A stretch of DNA of 47,998 bases, from the NCBI GenBank assembly GCA_016218685.1, contig JACRDD010000011.1:1-47998 (forward strand), given 5' to 3'. Under the pieces are notes generated by a model. It saw nothing but the letters and a program-made list of their open reading frames with translations. It was not told where the DNA came from and made no database searches. Shown piece by piece: positions 40,798 to 47,998 of this stretch (position 1 is its first letter; every line of letters begins with the position of its first letter). The position numbers and the translations under genes were made by a program. This DNA is from Desulfobacterales bacterium. GTDB lineage: Bacteria > Desulfobacterota > Desulfobacteria > Desulfobacterales > Desulfosarcinaceae.

Positions 40798-43221
40798 ATG
40801 ACAACACCCGTCCCTACCACTTCTACCACCGCTGCCGGCGACGCCCGCATCGGGGTCTACGTCTGCCGCTGCGGTCTCAACATCGCCCAGACCGTGGATT
40901 GCGACGCCGTGGCCGCGGCCATGGCCAAACAGCCCGACGTAGCCGTGGCCAAGAGCATCGGCTATGCGTGCAGCGAGCCGGGCCAGCGCGAGATCCGTGA
41001 AGAGATCGAGACGCTGGGCCTGAACCGCGTCGTGATCGGCTCGTGCTCGCCCCGGCTGCACGAACCGACCTTCCGCCAGATGCTCGCCGCCGCCGGCCTC
41101 AATCCCTACCTGCTGGAGATGGCCAACCTCCGCGAGCAGTGCAGTTGGGTCCACATGCAGAACCGCGAAGGTGCCACGGCCAAGGCCCGGGACCTGGTGA
41201 AGATGGCGGTGGCCCGCTCGCGGCGGCTGCAACCCCTGGACGAAGCCCGGCTGCCCATGACCCAGCGCGCCCTGGTGATCGGCGGCGGCGTGGCCGGCAT
41301 CCAGGCGGCCCTGGACATGGCCGACAACGGCTACGAGGTCGTGATGGTGGAACGGCAGCCCTCCATCGGCGGGGTGATGGCCCAACTGGACAAGACCTTT
41401 CCCACCATGGACTGCTCCATCTGAATCCTCGGTCCGAAGATGACGGATGCCGGTCGGCATCCCCGGATCACGATTCACACCCTGAGCGACGTGTTGGAGA
41501 TTAAAGGCAACGTCGGCAACTTCGACGTCCAGATCGTCAAGAAGGCCCGCTACGTGGATGAAAAGGCATGCACCGCCTGCGGCGACTGCGCCAAGGTGTG
41601 CCCGGTGGTGCGCCCCGACGAGTTCAACCTCGGTCTCTCCTCGCGCCGGGCGATCTACTCGCCCTTTCCCCAGGCCGTGCCCTCGGCCTATGTGCTCAAC
41701 CCCCACGAGTGCCTGGGCAACAACCCCGTGGTGTGCAGCAAGTGCCTGGAGGCCTGCGAGAAGAAGTGCATCGACTTTCACATGTCCGACCAGACGCTCA
41801 ACGAGCGCGTGGGCACCATCGTGGTGGCCACGGGGCTGGCACCCCACGACCCGCGCGTGCTCGACGAATACGGCTACACGCGCTACGAGAACGTGCTCAC
41901 CAGCCTGGAGTTCGAGCGCCTGGTCAATGCCGGCGGCCCGACCCAGGGCCACCTGCTGCGGCCCACCGACCGCCAGCAGCCCAAATCCGTGGGTTTCATC
42001 CAGTGCGTGGGCTCGCGCTCGGCCCGCCGGGGCAAGGCCTACTGCTCCAACATCTGCTGCATGAACACCATCAAAAGCACGCTGGTGCTCAAGGAGCACT
42101 ACCCGGACATGGCGGTGAAGGTCTTCTACATCGACATCCGGGCCTTCGGCAAAGGCTTCGAGGATCTCTACACCCGCAGCCGGCGCCAGGGGGTGCACTA
42201 CGTGCGCGGCCTGCCGGGTCACGTGGAAGAGCTGCCCGACGGCCGCCTGCGGGTGGCCGTGGAGAACGCCAGCGGCGGCACGCTAGATTACTACGAGCTG
42301 GACATGCTGGTGCTGGCCATCGGCATCGAACCGGCCGCCGGCACCCACAAGTTGCAAGAGATGCTGGGCCTGCAACTGACTTCCGACGGCTTTTTCCTGG
42401 AGGCCCACCCCAAACTGCAACCGGTGGATGCCGCCACGCGCGGCGTCTTCTACGCCGGGTGCGCCGAAGGCCCCAAGGACATCAAGGAGAGCGTGACCCA
42501 GGCGTCGGCCGCCGCGGTGCGCGCCATCCGGCTGATGCAGTCCAACACGATCGCGGCCGAAGCCATTACTTCCGAAATCGATCCAGAGCTGTGCAAGGCG
42601 TGCGGCAAGTGCGCCCAGGTGTGCCCCTACCACGCCATCACCGTGGACCCCAAGAAGAAAACGCCGGCCCAGGTCGTCACGGCGGCCTGCAGCGGCTGCG
42701 GCACTTGCGCGGCCGAGTGCGCCTTCGGGGCCATCACCATGAACCACTTCACCGACCGCCAGATCGTGGATCAGATCGATGCGATGTTGGAAGATCGGCC
42801 GTCGGAGAAGATCCTCACCTTTGCCTGCAACTGGTGTTCCTATGCCGGCGCCGACTATGCCGGCGTCTCCCGGCTGCAATACCCGCCCAACGCCCGCCTG
42901 ATCCGCACCATGTGCTCGGGCCGCGTGGACGAGCAGTTCATCTGGCACGGCTTCAAGAAAGGCGCGCCGGTGATCCTGGTCAGCGGCTGCCACATCGGCG
43001 ATTGCCACTACATCAATGCCAACCACTGGACGGTCAAACGGGTGGAAAAGGTGCGCCAGAAGATGGAAAAGCGCGGCCTGCGCCCCGAGCGCCTGCAACT
43101 GGAATGGATCAGCGCTGCAGAGGGCGTACGTTTTGCCGAAGTCATGACCCGCATGGAGCAGTTGCGCCGGACGGTAACCGACAAAGAGATCGCCGAAACC
43201 ATCGATTTGCTGGAGAAGTAA
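40798..43221 (+). CDS. hdrA: Selenocysteine-containing HdrA-MvhD fusion (in-frame UGA at codon 209)
   Basis: One 807-residue protein, read through UGA at 41422-41424 as selenocysteine 209. The frames before and after the UGA are the same and both match HdrA: an N-terminal domain (YVCRCGLNIAQT, Cys23 and 25), the FAD site VIGGGVAGIQAAL (160-172), then PTMDCSI-U-ILGPKM where HdrA proteins have cysteine. Next come a ferredoxin insert (Cys258, 261, 264, 268), more cluster cysteines (ECLGNNPVVCSKCLEACEKKC), a two-cluster ferredoxin (from Cys599), and an MvhD domain from about 670 (ACNWCSYAGAD, CSGRVD, SGCHIGDCHY). HdrA is the flavin-bifurcating subunit of methanogen Hdr, and selenocysteine HdrA is known in methanogens and some Deltaproteobacteria. 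AAGGAACGCACC precedes the ATG. A SECIS-like hairpin follows the UGA. Confidence 0.93.
41422..41469 (+). promoter_or_regulatory. Selenocysteine UGA and bacterial SECIS-like hairpin
   Basis: UGA (41422-41424) is followed 20 bases later by a perfect 7-bp stem, GGATGCC (41445-41451) with GGCATCC (41456-41462), around the loop GGTC. A lower 6-bp stem (41431-41436 with 41464-41469, one G-U) sits outside it. The upper hairpin resembles the E. coli fdhF SECIS, whose conserved loop contains GGUC. The signal lies inside the coding sequence, as bacterial SECIS elements do, and translates sensibly. Recoding is therefore well supported, though not proven. Confidence 0.85.
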
Positions 43222-43227
43222 GTTTGC

Positions 43228-43734
43228 CTAACCTTTTTTCGATTGGCGCAAGGTCTCTTCGAGAACGGGAAGCCGCTGCCGGTCTTTAGGATCTTGGGAA
43301 GCCCGCTTCAACCGGACGAGCGTGTCGAGATCGAGAACCCGAAGCTTATATCCTCGGAATTCGATCTCCACGCTATGGGCGAGCAGCGTTTCGTAGGTTT
43401 GACCTGCTTCGATGGCACCCAGTACATCCAGAGGACCCAAGCGGGTGGATAAAAGATTGTGCCCTGCACCGAGGAAGTCTTCTTCCCGGGGGAGGATCAC
43501 TTTGTCGTCCGGCCGGCGCTGAATGGCTGCTGCCGATTGAATGAATCCATAGAGCTTGGCCACATTCTCCGGTGATCGCAGATGCAGAATGTCCACATCC
43601 AGTGTCGTCACCGGTGCGCCTTGAACCACGGCGGCAAGCCCGCCCACCAGGATAAATTCGACGCCCGCCTGGAGCAGCCCCTCAAGGAGCGCGATCAGGT
43701 TTACCCCTGTCGCGTCTTTGTCGCCGATACGCAT
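43228..43734 (-). CDS. Nucleotidyltransferase-fold protein (MNT/AbiEii-like)
   Basis: A 168-residue protein of the nucleotidyltransferase superfamily. The fold's core motif is present: ILVGGLAAVVQGAPVTTLDVDIL, with Asp46 and Asp48 as metal-binding acids after the GG pair. The C-terminal half has no other known domain. Small proteins of this type act as toxins, antitoxins or unknown NMP-transferases. It overlaps by 53 bases the upstream small gene on the same strand, so the two form a coupled pair. It converges with the hdrA gene, six bases from its stop. Superfamily assignment is likely; biological role is unknown. Confidence 0.75.
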   Translation of the reverse strand: MRIGDKDATGVNLIALLEGLLQAGVEFILVGGLAAVVQGAPVTTLDVDILHLRSPENVAKLYGFIQSAAAIQRRPDDKVILPREEDFLGAGHNLLSTRLGPLDVLGAIEAGQTYETLLAHSVEIEFRGYKLRVLDLDTLVRLKRASQDPKDRQRLPVLEETLRQSKKG

Positions 43735-43864
43735 CTCTCATCTCCAGAATGGCGTTCGCCGCGTGATTGTTGGCCCGCAGGCGTTCCTCGGGGGTCATCT
43801 TGAGAAACATCGCCACCAGGGTTTTATCGGCGCCCGCCGCCGACTCTCTCTGCGCTTTGTCCAT
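43682..43864 (-). CDS. Small partner protein of the nucleotidyltransferase
   Basis: A 60-residue charged protein, KMTPEERLRANNHAANAILEMRDAYRRQ at its core, predicted mostly helical. Its stop lies 53 bases inside the downstream nucleotidyltransferase gene, in another frame. Similar short helical proteins next to nucleotidyltransferase-fold genes are familiar from accessory two-gene modules, which suggests a protein partner or antitoxin; this is inference. The ribosome site is weak. If the call is wrong, the sequence would still be intergenic to the GNAT gene. Confidence 0.55.
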   Translation of the reverse strand: MDKAQRESAAGADKTLVAMFLKMTPEERLRANNHAANAILEMRDAYRRQRRDRGKPDRAP

Positions 43865-43924
43865 GATTCACTTTTTAGCCCTTCCCGCAACCGGATGCAA
43901 ATATCAAATCGACTGAATGGCCTG

Positions 43925-44356
43925 CTATCGCGGCAGGGTCAGGCGGTACACGTGGGTTGACTGGGTTACGAAGCCCATCTGCTGGTAGAGCCGATTGGCT
44001 GCCAGACGGGCCGGGTTGGAGGTTAGATCCACGGCCCGGGCACCCCACGCGTCGGCCGCCTGGATGGCATGGGCCAGGAGTTGGCGGCCTGCGCCCTTGC
44101 CGCGCGCCAGGCCATCCACCACCAGGTCCTCGATGCGCGCCCGGCGGCCGGTGGGTGTAGCGAAGCATATCAGGGTCAGCATGCCGTAGTACTTCTCTTC
44201 CTCCACGGCCATGAACAATCGGGACGCATCGGCCTTCACGACGGCCGCCAGATCGGCGACGCTCATGGATCGGGCCGTTGCGGAGAGTTGAGGCAACAGC
44301 CCATTGACGGCTGCCAGTAGTTCGGCGGTGACCTCCCGGACTTCAACGATTTGCAT
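43925..44356 (-). CDS. GNAT-family N-acetyltransferase
   Basis: A 143-residue acetyl-CoA-dependent N-acetyltransferase. The GNAT motif A, VVDGLARGKGAGRQLLAHAIQAA (about residues 76-98), with the RGKGAG acetyl-CoA loop, and the following ANRLYQQMGF motif B are clear. The length is that of a stand-alone single domain. A GAGGAAGTATT site precedes the ATG. Such enzymes acetylate amines, antibiotics or proteins; the substrate is unknown. It sits in the accessory-like right part of the window, upstream of the small-protein/nucleotidyltransferase pair on the same strand. Confidence 0.88.
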   Translation of the reverse strand: MQIVEVREVTAELLAAVNGLLPQLSATARSMSVADLAAVVKADASRLFMAVEEEKYYGMLTLICFATPTGRRARIEDLVVDGLARGKGAGRQLLAHAIQAADAWGARAVDLTSNPARLAANRLYQQMGFVTQSTHVYRLTLPR

Positions 44357-44643
44357 AATACTTCCTCAAAATGATGAAATCTCTAAAAGAAACTTGACCT
44401 CGCGCCACCCCGTCGTTATTGTGTTCCATAGCACAAGGCGATCCGTGCGCGACAGCTTTCTCACCAGCACGTAGCCTGAATGCCGGTTCCACTCTTTCGC
44501 GTGCTCCCCAGCGCGGGGCAATTCACCCTGTCGTGCGACCCATCGCACCATCCGCACGTGAACTCCGTCACGGAACGCGGATCGCTTCTGCTCCTAATTT
44601 AATCGATGCCCGCTGTCTTCCCCGTGGGAGCGAGGAGGCGATT

Positions 44644-44871
44644 ATGATTTTCATTAAAAAACACAAACGCCGAAACCGCCTCGGCGCCATTCGAATATCG
44701 GTGCAAGAGGATATCGCGAAATTGCTGAGCCATGATTGGTCAGACCCCCTGCTCGATGAATACTTCGCCACGGTGGTGGAGAAGCTGACCCGCAATGCCC
44801 CTCCATCCCAGCGGTGCGACGATGAGCAAGACGATTGCACGCCGTTATCCAACGGCCAAGGAGCCCACTGA
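44644..44871 (+). CDS. Small hypothetical protein
   Basis: A 75-residue protein with a basic start (MIFIKKHKRRNRLGAIRIS), a likely helical middle (QEDIAKLLSHDWSDPLLDEYFATVVEKLTR) and a hydrophilic acidic tail. No family is recognised. Its support is a strong AGGAGG ribosome site five bases before the ATG, and the open frame. A longer frame upstream lacks such a site. It converges with the U32 peptidase gene, 32 bases between stops. Could be a spurious open frame, but the ribosome site argues otherwise. Confidence 0.5.
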   Translation: MIFIKKHKRRNRLGAIRISVQEDIAKLLSHDWSDPLLDEYFATVVEKLTRNAPPSQRCDDEQDDCTPLSNGQGAH

Positions 44872-44903
44872 CCTTTAATCGCCCCGGAAGGGGTTTCAGA
44901 GGA

Positions 44904-46916
44904 TTATTTGAGACCGAGCTCCCAGTTCCAGTTCCCTGGACGCTTTTTGATCGTCACGCCTTTGGGAATTGGTTCCTCCAGATGCACGAAGAGACGGTAG
45001 CCGGCTTTGACCAGGGCCTCCTGGGCCGAACGCAGATTGATGGGCCAATTGGGAAAGATCCAGTAGAGGCTGCCATGCCGCTGGACCCAGCCCTGTTCGC
45101 CCTTGGGGCTGACAAAGGGCTGGCCGGGCTTGATCTCCTCGGCCACGACCCGCGAGACGCAAAAGGGCCATTGACCGGAGACCACGGCGCCCAGGGGCAG
45201 CACACTCTTGGCGGCCAGGGCCTCCATATCCTGCTGGCCCAACTCCGGGCTGACGATCACACCCTGGCCGCCCAGCAGCTTGAAGGCCCGCACGGCCATG
45301 GGGTTGGAAATATTGCAGAACGGCCCGGCCCACAGGCTCAGCTTCTCGGGCCGCGCAAAAAGCGACACCTGCCAGGGGGCGTTGAGCACGAAGCGTTCAG
45401 CGCCCTTGGCCATCACCTGCTTGATCCACTGCTGCCACTGGGCCTCTTCGTCCGGCCAGATTACGGGGGGCAGCCACCACCAGGCATGGGCCACCACGCT
45501 GTCGGGCACTTGGGACAGCGTCTCGCTTGACAGCCAGATCGCCAGGCTGGTTTCGCGGATGCGGTTGCCCGGCTGACGCAGCACCTGCATCAGGCGCGGC
45601 CGGGGCTGCCGGGGGCTGGCCGGCGGCAGGCGCAAGTTGAAGTTCGAATCCTCCGCGGGCGGTGTCGTGACCGGTTGCAGCCGGCGCTCGAATTTTTCGA
45701 TCTGTTGGGCCAGATACGGTTCGCGCCGGTCGATCAGGAAGACCGGCGTGGCCTTGCCCGCCCCCAACCCCTTGGCGATCTTGAAGAAGAACCGGCCGCC
45801 CTTGGGCACGCCCTTGGTCAGGTCGATGGTCTGGTGCCACTCCTCGTCCTCGTAGCCCAGGCGCAGCTTGTCGCCTTCGAGCAGATCCATGCGCGGCTCC
45901 AGGTAGGGTTTCTCCTGGCCGCCGCGCACCGTGCCCACCAGCAAACCCGAGCCGGAGTCGGCCGAAGTATCGATGGGATTCTGGGGCCGCTGGGGCAAAA
46001 AGTGGTAGTGCGTACCCGGCCTGCCCAGGGCCATTTCCAGCAAGCCCAAGGCCGAGCGCTTGGCCTGGGGGTCCTGGCCTTCGTCGCGCAGCATCTTGTA
46101 GGCCGCCACGGTGTAGTAGACGTAGTGCGGCCCTTTTTTGCGGCCCTCGATTTTCCAGGCCCGCACCTGGGGGATATCGGCCAGCACCTTGGCCAGCACA
46201 TCCAGGCTCAAATCCTGGCACGAGAAAAAGCGCTTGTCCGCGCGCTCGTGGCTGTAAATCCGGCGGCAGGGCTGCACGCAGCGGCCCCGCAGGCCGCTCT
46301 TGCCGCCCAGCAGGCTGCTCCAGTAGCAGCGACCCGAAACGCCGTAACAAAGGGCGCCGTGCACGAAGAGCTCCAGCCCCAGCTCGGGCGGACAGGCCGC
46401 GGCCATCAGCTTGATCTCATCGACATTCAGCTCCCGGGGCACCACCACCCGATTGACCCCCAGGGTCTTCACCAGGCGCGGCAGCATCGAAGGCATGGTG
46501 ACGTTGGCCAGGGTGGAAAGATGAATTTCCCCGCCGAAGCCCACCTGCTTGGCCAGGGCGATGACCGCCAGGTCTTGCACGATCAAGGCATCGGGCCGGA
46601 CATGCTGAACGACCCAGTCCAACTGCCGCCCCAGGGGCTGCAGCTCGTCCGACTTGATCAAGGTGTTGACCGTCAGGTACACCTTGACGCCCTCTGCATG
46701 GGCCAGGGCCGTCAGGGCGGCCAGCTCCTCGGGCGGAAAATTCTTGGCGGCCATGCGCGCCGAAAAGGATTTCAGGCCGCAATAGATCGCATCGGCCCCG
46801 GCGGCCAGGGCCGCCAGAAAACTGTCCCGCTGCCCGGCCGGCGCCAGGATTTCGGGTTTGGGGCCTTTGAAGTCGCCGGCCTTTCGTCTGACAATCTGAT
46901 TCATTGCATCTCGCAA
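44904..46916 (-). CDS. Peptidase U32 family protein
   Basis: A 670-residue member of the U32 family, to which collagenase-like PrtC and the tRNA/ubiquinone hydroxylation proteins RlhA, TrhP and UbiU/V belong. The signature is plain: ELFVHGALCYGVSGRCYWSS, then GRCVQPCRRIY near residues 190-235, including cysteines that bind a [4Fe-4S] cluster in characterised members. The N-terminus PKPEILAPAGQRDSFLAAL starts the TIM barrel. The extra C-terminal region (about 330-670) is typical of the long, less studied bacterial subgroup. The TTG at 46916 has GGGAGG five bases upstream; an ATG four codons in is the alternative. Whether it modifies RNA or cleaves protein is unknown. Confidence 0.9.
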   Translation of the reverse strand: MRDAMNQIVRRKAGDFKGPKPEILAPAGQRDSFLAALAAGADAIYCGLKSFSARMAAKNFPPEELAALTALAHAEGVKVYLTVNTLIKSDELQPLGRQLDWVVQHVRPDALIVQDLAVIALAKQVGFGGEIHLSTLANVTMPSMLPRLVKTLGVNRVVVPRELNVDEIKLMAAACPPELGLELFVHGALCYGVSGRCYWSSLLGGKSGLRGRCVQPCRRIYSHERADKRFFSCQDLSLDVLAKVLADIPQVRAWKIEGRKKGPHYVYYTVAAYKMLRDEGQDPQAKRSALGLLEMALGRPGTHYHFLPQRPQNPIDTSADSGSGLLVGTVRGGQEKPYLEPRMDLLEGDKLRLGYEDEEWHQTIDLTKGVPKGGRFFFKIAKGLGAGKATPVFLIDRREPYLAQQIEKFERRLQPVTTPPAEDSNFNLRLPPASPRQPRPRLMQVLRQPGNRIRETSLAIWLSSETLSQVPDSVVAHAWWWLPPVIWPDEEAQWQQWIKQVMAKGAERFVLNAPWQVSLFARPEKLSLWAGPFCNISNPMAVRAFKLLGGQGVIVSPELGQQDMEALAAKSVLPLGAVVSGQWPFCVSRVVAEEIKPGQPFVSPKGEQGWVQRHGSLYWIFPNWPINLRSAQEALVKAGYRLFVHLEEPIPKGVTIKKRPGNWNWELGLK

Positions 46917-47221
46917 ATAAACCTCCCTTTTCGTCCGCCTTCGTCAACCAGGCGCCGAATCGGAAAGTTCTTAGTTTTTTATGGAACCATAAACATAAGC
47001 GGCGCCGCCCTGTTTTCACCTGGGCCGACTAAAAACGCCGCTGTAAGGGGTTCCTTCTACCTTTCGGTCAGGGGGGCGTCAAGGGTTTTGAGGCCGTTGC
47101 AAGGGTAACGCGGGAATTTGCCTTTTATCTGAGCGAATCAAGGGAAAGGATCTGAATTTCCGGAAGTTCGGGCAAGCGTTCAGTTTATTCTTAACAGTTT
47201 TGGTGCACCGAAAACATCCCG
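46917..47221. other. Intergenic region with several inverted repeats
   Basis: About 305 bases upstream of the U32 gene and downstream of the TOPRIM-like gene, without a convincing coding sequence. It holds a 16-base perfect palindrome (46978-46993, TTTATGGAACCATAAA), an AGCGGCG (46998-47004)/CGCCGCT (47036-47042) inverted repeat, and near 47199-47217 a GTTTT/AAAAC arrangement around GGTGCACC. The last could end the minus-strand TOPRIM-like transcript; the first could be an operator for the U32 gene. None has a clear T run. Confidence 0.4.
46978..46993. repeat. 16-base perfect palindrome upstream of the U32 gene
   Basis: TTTATGG-AA-CCATAAA, 62 bases upstream of the TTG start. The symmetrical form suits a dimeric regulator, but it is a single copy and may be chance. 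Confidence 0.4.
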
Positions 47222-47920
47222 TTAACCAGATTGCAGCCATCCAAGCATTTTATTGATAAACAAATGCACATCTTCGTGAATTTCATCTGGGCGCATTGTC
47301 ATGGCCACCTTTTCACGAATAAGCTCTATGGAAGGGGACCCTTTTCTTAGTTGATGGAACAGAGAGTCATCATCTTCAAACAAGATCCGCTTTCCATCGA
47401 CTATCTTAAATATATTTGCGTTAAGAGATCGCCAAGTCGATTTTGGTGGCAGAGTCAAATTTTGTGCTGTAAAAAACTCATCAATTTTTCGTATGGTGGG
47501 ATCTTCAAACAAGATGTCGCCATCGCATAGAAGCTGCCCTTGAGCCGCCCGCCTCCATGCATCAGGAACCAACAAATAGTTTTCAATGTTTTTCCGCTTC
47601 CACTCGGAAAGTGTTGGGTTGTCTGCTTGTGGATGAAATCCTTTTTCACTTTCGTCATAATCGAAAATCATCAGTCTTGAGACGCCAGGGATGATCTGCC
47701 TCAATGCGTTAAAATGCTCATCCGCCTTGGATCGCATAGACTCTTTTGAGCCACCACCCATTATTTTGAAGCATATCTTTTCCATGACGGATTTGGCGCC
47801 ACAAATATACGCCCAGGCACGAATAATGCGCTCGTCGCTCTCTCCTTCAACATATAGCCTGAGTTCCCGAATAGGTGTAACGATGAGGTGGTGATAACTA
47901 CTTAAAATTAATGTAAGCAT
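47222..47920 (-). CDS. TOPRIM-like protein (OLD-type C-terminal domain, no ATPase)
   Basis: A 232-residue protein resembling the TOPRIM domain found at the C-terminus of OLD-family nucleases. The opening is ELRLYVEGESDERIIRAW with Glu25, followed by LMIFDYDESEKG with Asp87 and Asp89, the glutamate and DxD pattern of TOPRIM active sites. The ATPase half normally fused to it is absent, and upstream sequence turns into a divergent gene, so this is either a stand-alone TOPRIM protein or the remnant of a larger one. Base composition is AT-richer than the neighbours, suggesting transfer. The ATG at 47920 has no clear ribosome site. Such proteins often belong to defence loci; that role is inference. 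Confidence 0.6.
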   Translation of the reverse strand: MLTLILSSYHHLIVTPIRELRLYVEGESDERIIRAWAYICGAKSVMEKICFKIMGGGSKESMRSKADEHFNALRQIIPGVSRLMIFDYDESEKGFHPQADNPTLSEWKRKNIENYLLVPDAWRRAAQGQLLCDGDILFEDPTIRKIDEFFTAQNLTLPPKSTWRSLNANIFKIVDGKRILFEDDDSLFHQLRKGSPSIELIREKVAMTMRPDEIHEDVHLFINKMLGWLQSG

Positions 47921-47942
47921 ATACGAATTTTCTTGCTTTTTC

Positions 47943-47975
47943 CATCGTTACAATATAGTGTTGATTGTAACGATG
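47943..47975. promoter_or_regulatory. Perfect 12-bp inverted repeat between divergent genes
   Basis: CATCGTTACAAT (47943-47954), 9 bases, then ATTGTAACGATG (47964-47975), an exact inverted repeat. It lies 23 bases upstream of the TOPRIM-like gene start and 17 bases before the ATG of a divergent gene. The half-site core TGTAACGATGA recurs once more at 47876-47886, inside the start of the TOPRIM-like coding sequence. This layout is typical of a regulator's operator in a small divergent module. Confidence 0.6.
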
Positions 47976-47992
47976 ACAGGAGGAAACCGTAT

Positions 47993-47998
47993 ATGGCC
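47993..47998 (+). CDS. First two codons of a divergent gene, cut by the window end
   Basis: ATGGCC begins at 47993 after the ribosome site AGGAGG (47978-47983), 9 bases upstream, directly beside the 12-bp inverted repeat. Its product cannot be read here. The operator-like repeat makes a regulator of the divergent TOPRIM-like gene, possibly self-regulating, a plausible guess. Confidence 0.5.

Noticed and set aside
41422..41424. UGA read as a stop, making hdrA a split gene or pseudogene
   Set aside because: Same frame on both sides, UGA at the conserved cysteine position, SECIS-like hairpin right after it, and no other defect in the protein. Selenocysteine explains it better.
39217..42222. 1001-codon open frame on the minus strand opposite the Hdr-like genes
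   Set aside because: Antisense shadow caused by codon bias; it crosses two real genes whose domains are clear, and its protein is low-complexity with no motif.
44366..44557. 63-codon minus-strand open frame just upstream of the GNAT gene region
   Set aside because: No convincing ribosome site and no family resemblance; the region could hold promoters instead.

Overview
The window is GC-rich, densely coded DNA that most resembles a sulfate-reducing member of the Desulfobacterota (former Deltaproteobacteria, probably Desulfobacterales/Desulfosarcina-like). This rests on dsrC with both redox cysteines, an AhbA-type siroheme decarboxylase subunit (the sulfate-reducer haem route), a single-chain pyruvate:ferredoxin oxidoreductase, a fused class I fumarase, ADP-forming acyl-CoA ligase and CoA-transferase genes, and a large 2-oxoacid:ferredoxin oxidoreductase/heterodisulfide-reductase-like cluster with a selenocysteine HdrA. 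The organism assignment is inference; no rRNA or other taxonomic marker is present.

Layout. 1-6.4 kb: dsrC, yjbQ, a membrane methyltransferase, ahbA plus an overlapping nitrilase-family gene, a DUF2914-like secreted protein, a GH26-like glycosidase and a cysteine-cluster protein. 6.4-13.4 kb, minus strand: the biotin genes bioA-bioF-bioD, overlapping, with a BirA-like operator upstream, then nifJ. 13.7-17.4 kb, plus strand: a lipoprotein ligand-binding protein overlapping a hybrid PAS histidine kinase. 17.4-23.3 kb, minus strand: fumarase, ADP-forming acyl-CoA ligase and a CoA-transferase/GNAT fusion. 23.5-27 kb, minus strand: an HD-GYP-like protein and a HEAT-like protein that seem to share an N-terminal domain. 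27-32.6 kb: comEC, a metallo-beta-lactamase-fold hydrolase and a large unassigned protein ending at a strong terminator.

32.8-43.2 kb, plus strand: the centrepiece. A ferredoxin (KorD) and the alpha, beta and gamma subunits of a 2-oxoacid:ferredoxin oxidoreductase lie in one close array with three large redox proteins: a GltD-like/HdrA-like flavoprotein of 1125 residues, an MvhD-HdrC-HdrB fusion, and an HdrA-MvhD fusion. The last is split by an in-frame UGA (41422-41424) at the usual HdrA cysteine position and is followed at once by a bacterial SECIS-like hairpin, so I annotate one 807-residue selenoprotein. Together the genes suggest an undescribed 2-oxoacid oxidising or forming complex that bifurcates or confurcates electrons between ferredoxin, NAD(P)(H) and a thiol/disulfide couple.

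43.2-48 kb is accessory-like: a small protein plus nucleotidyltransferase pair, a GNAT acetyltransferase, a short hypothetical gene, a U32 peptidase, and at the right edge an AT-richer segment with a TOPRIM-like protein, a perfect 12-bp inverted repeat and the first two codons of a divergent gene. I saw no tRNA, rRNA, CRISPR array, insertion sequence or origin.
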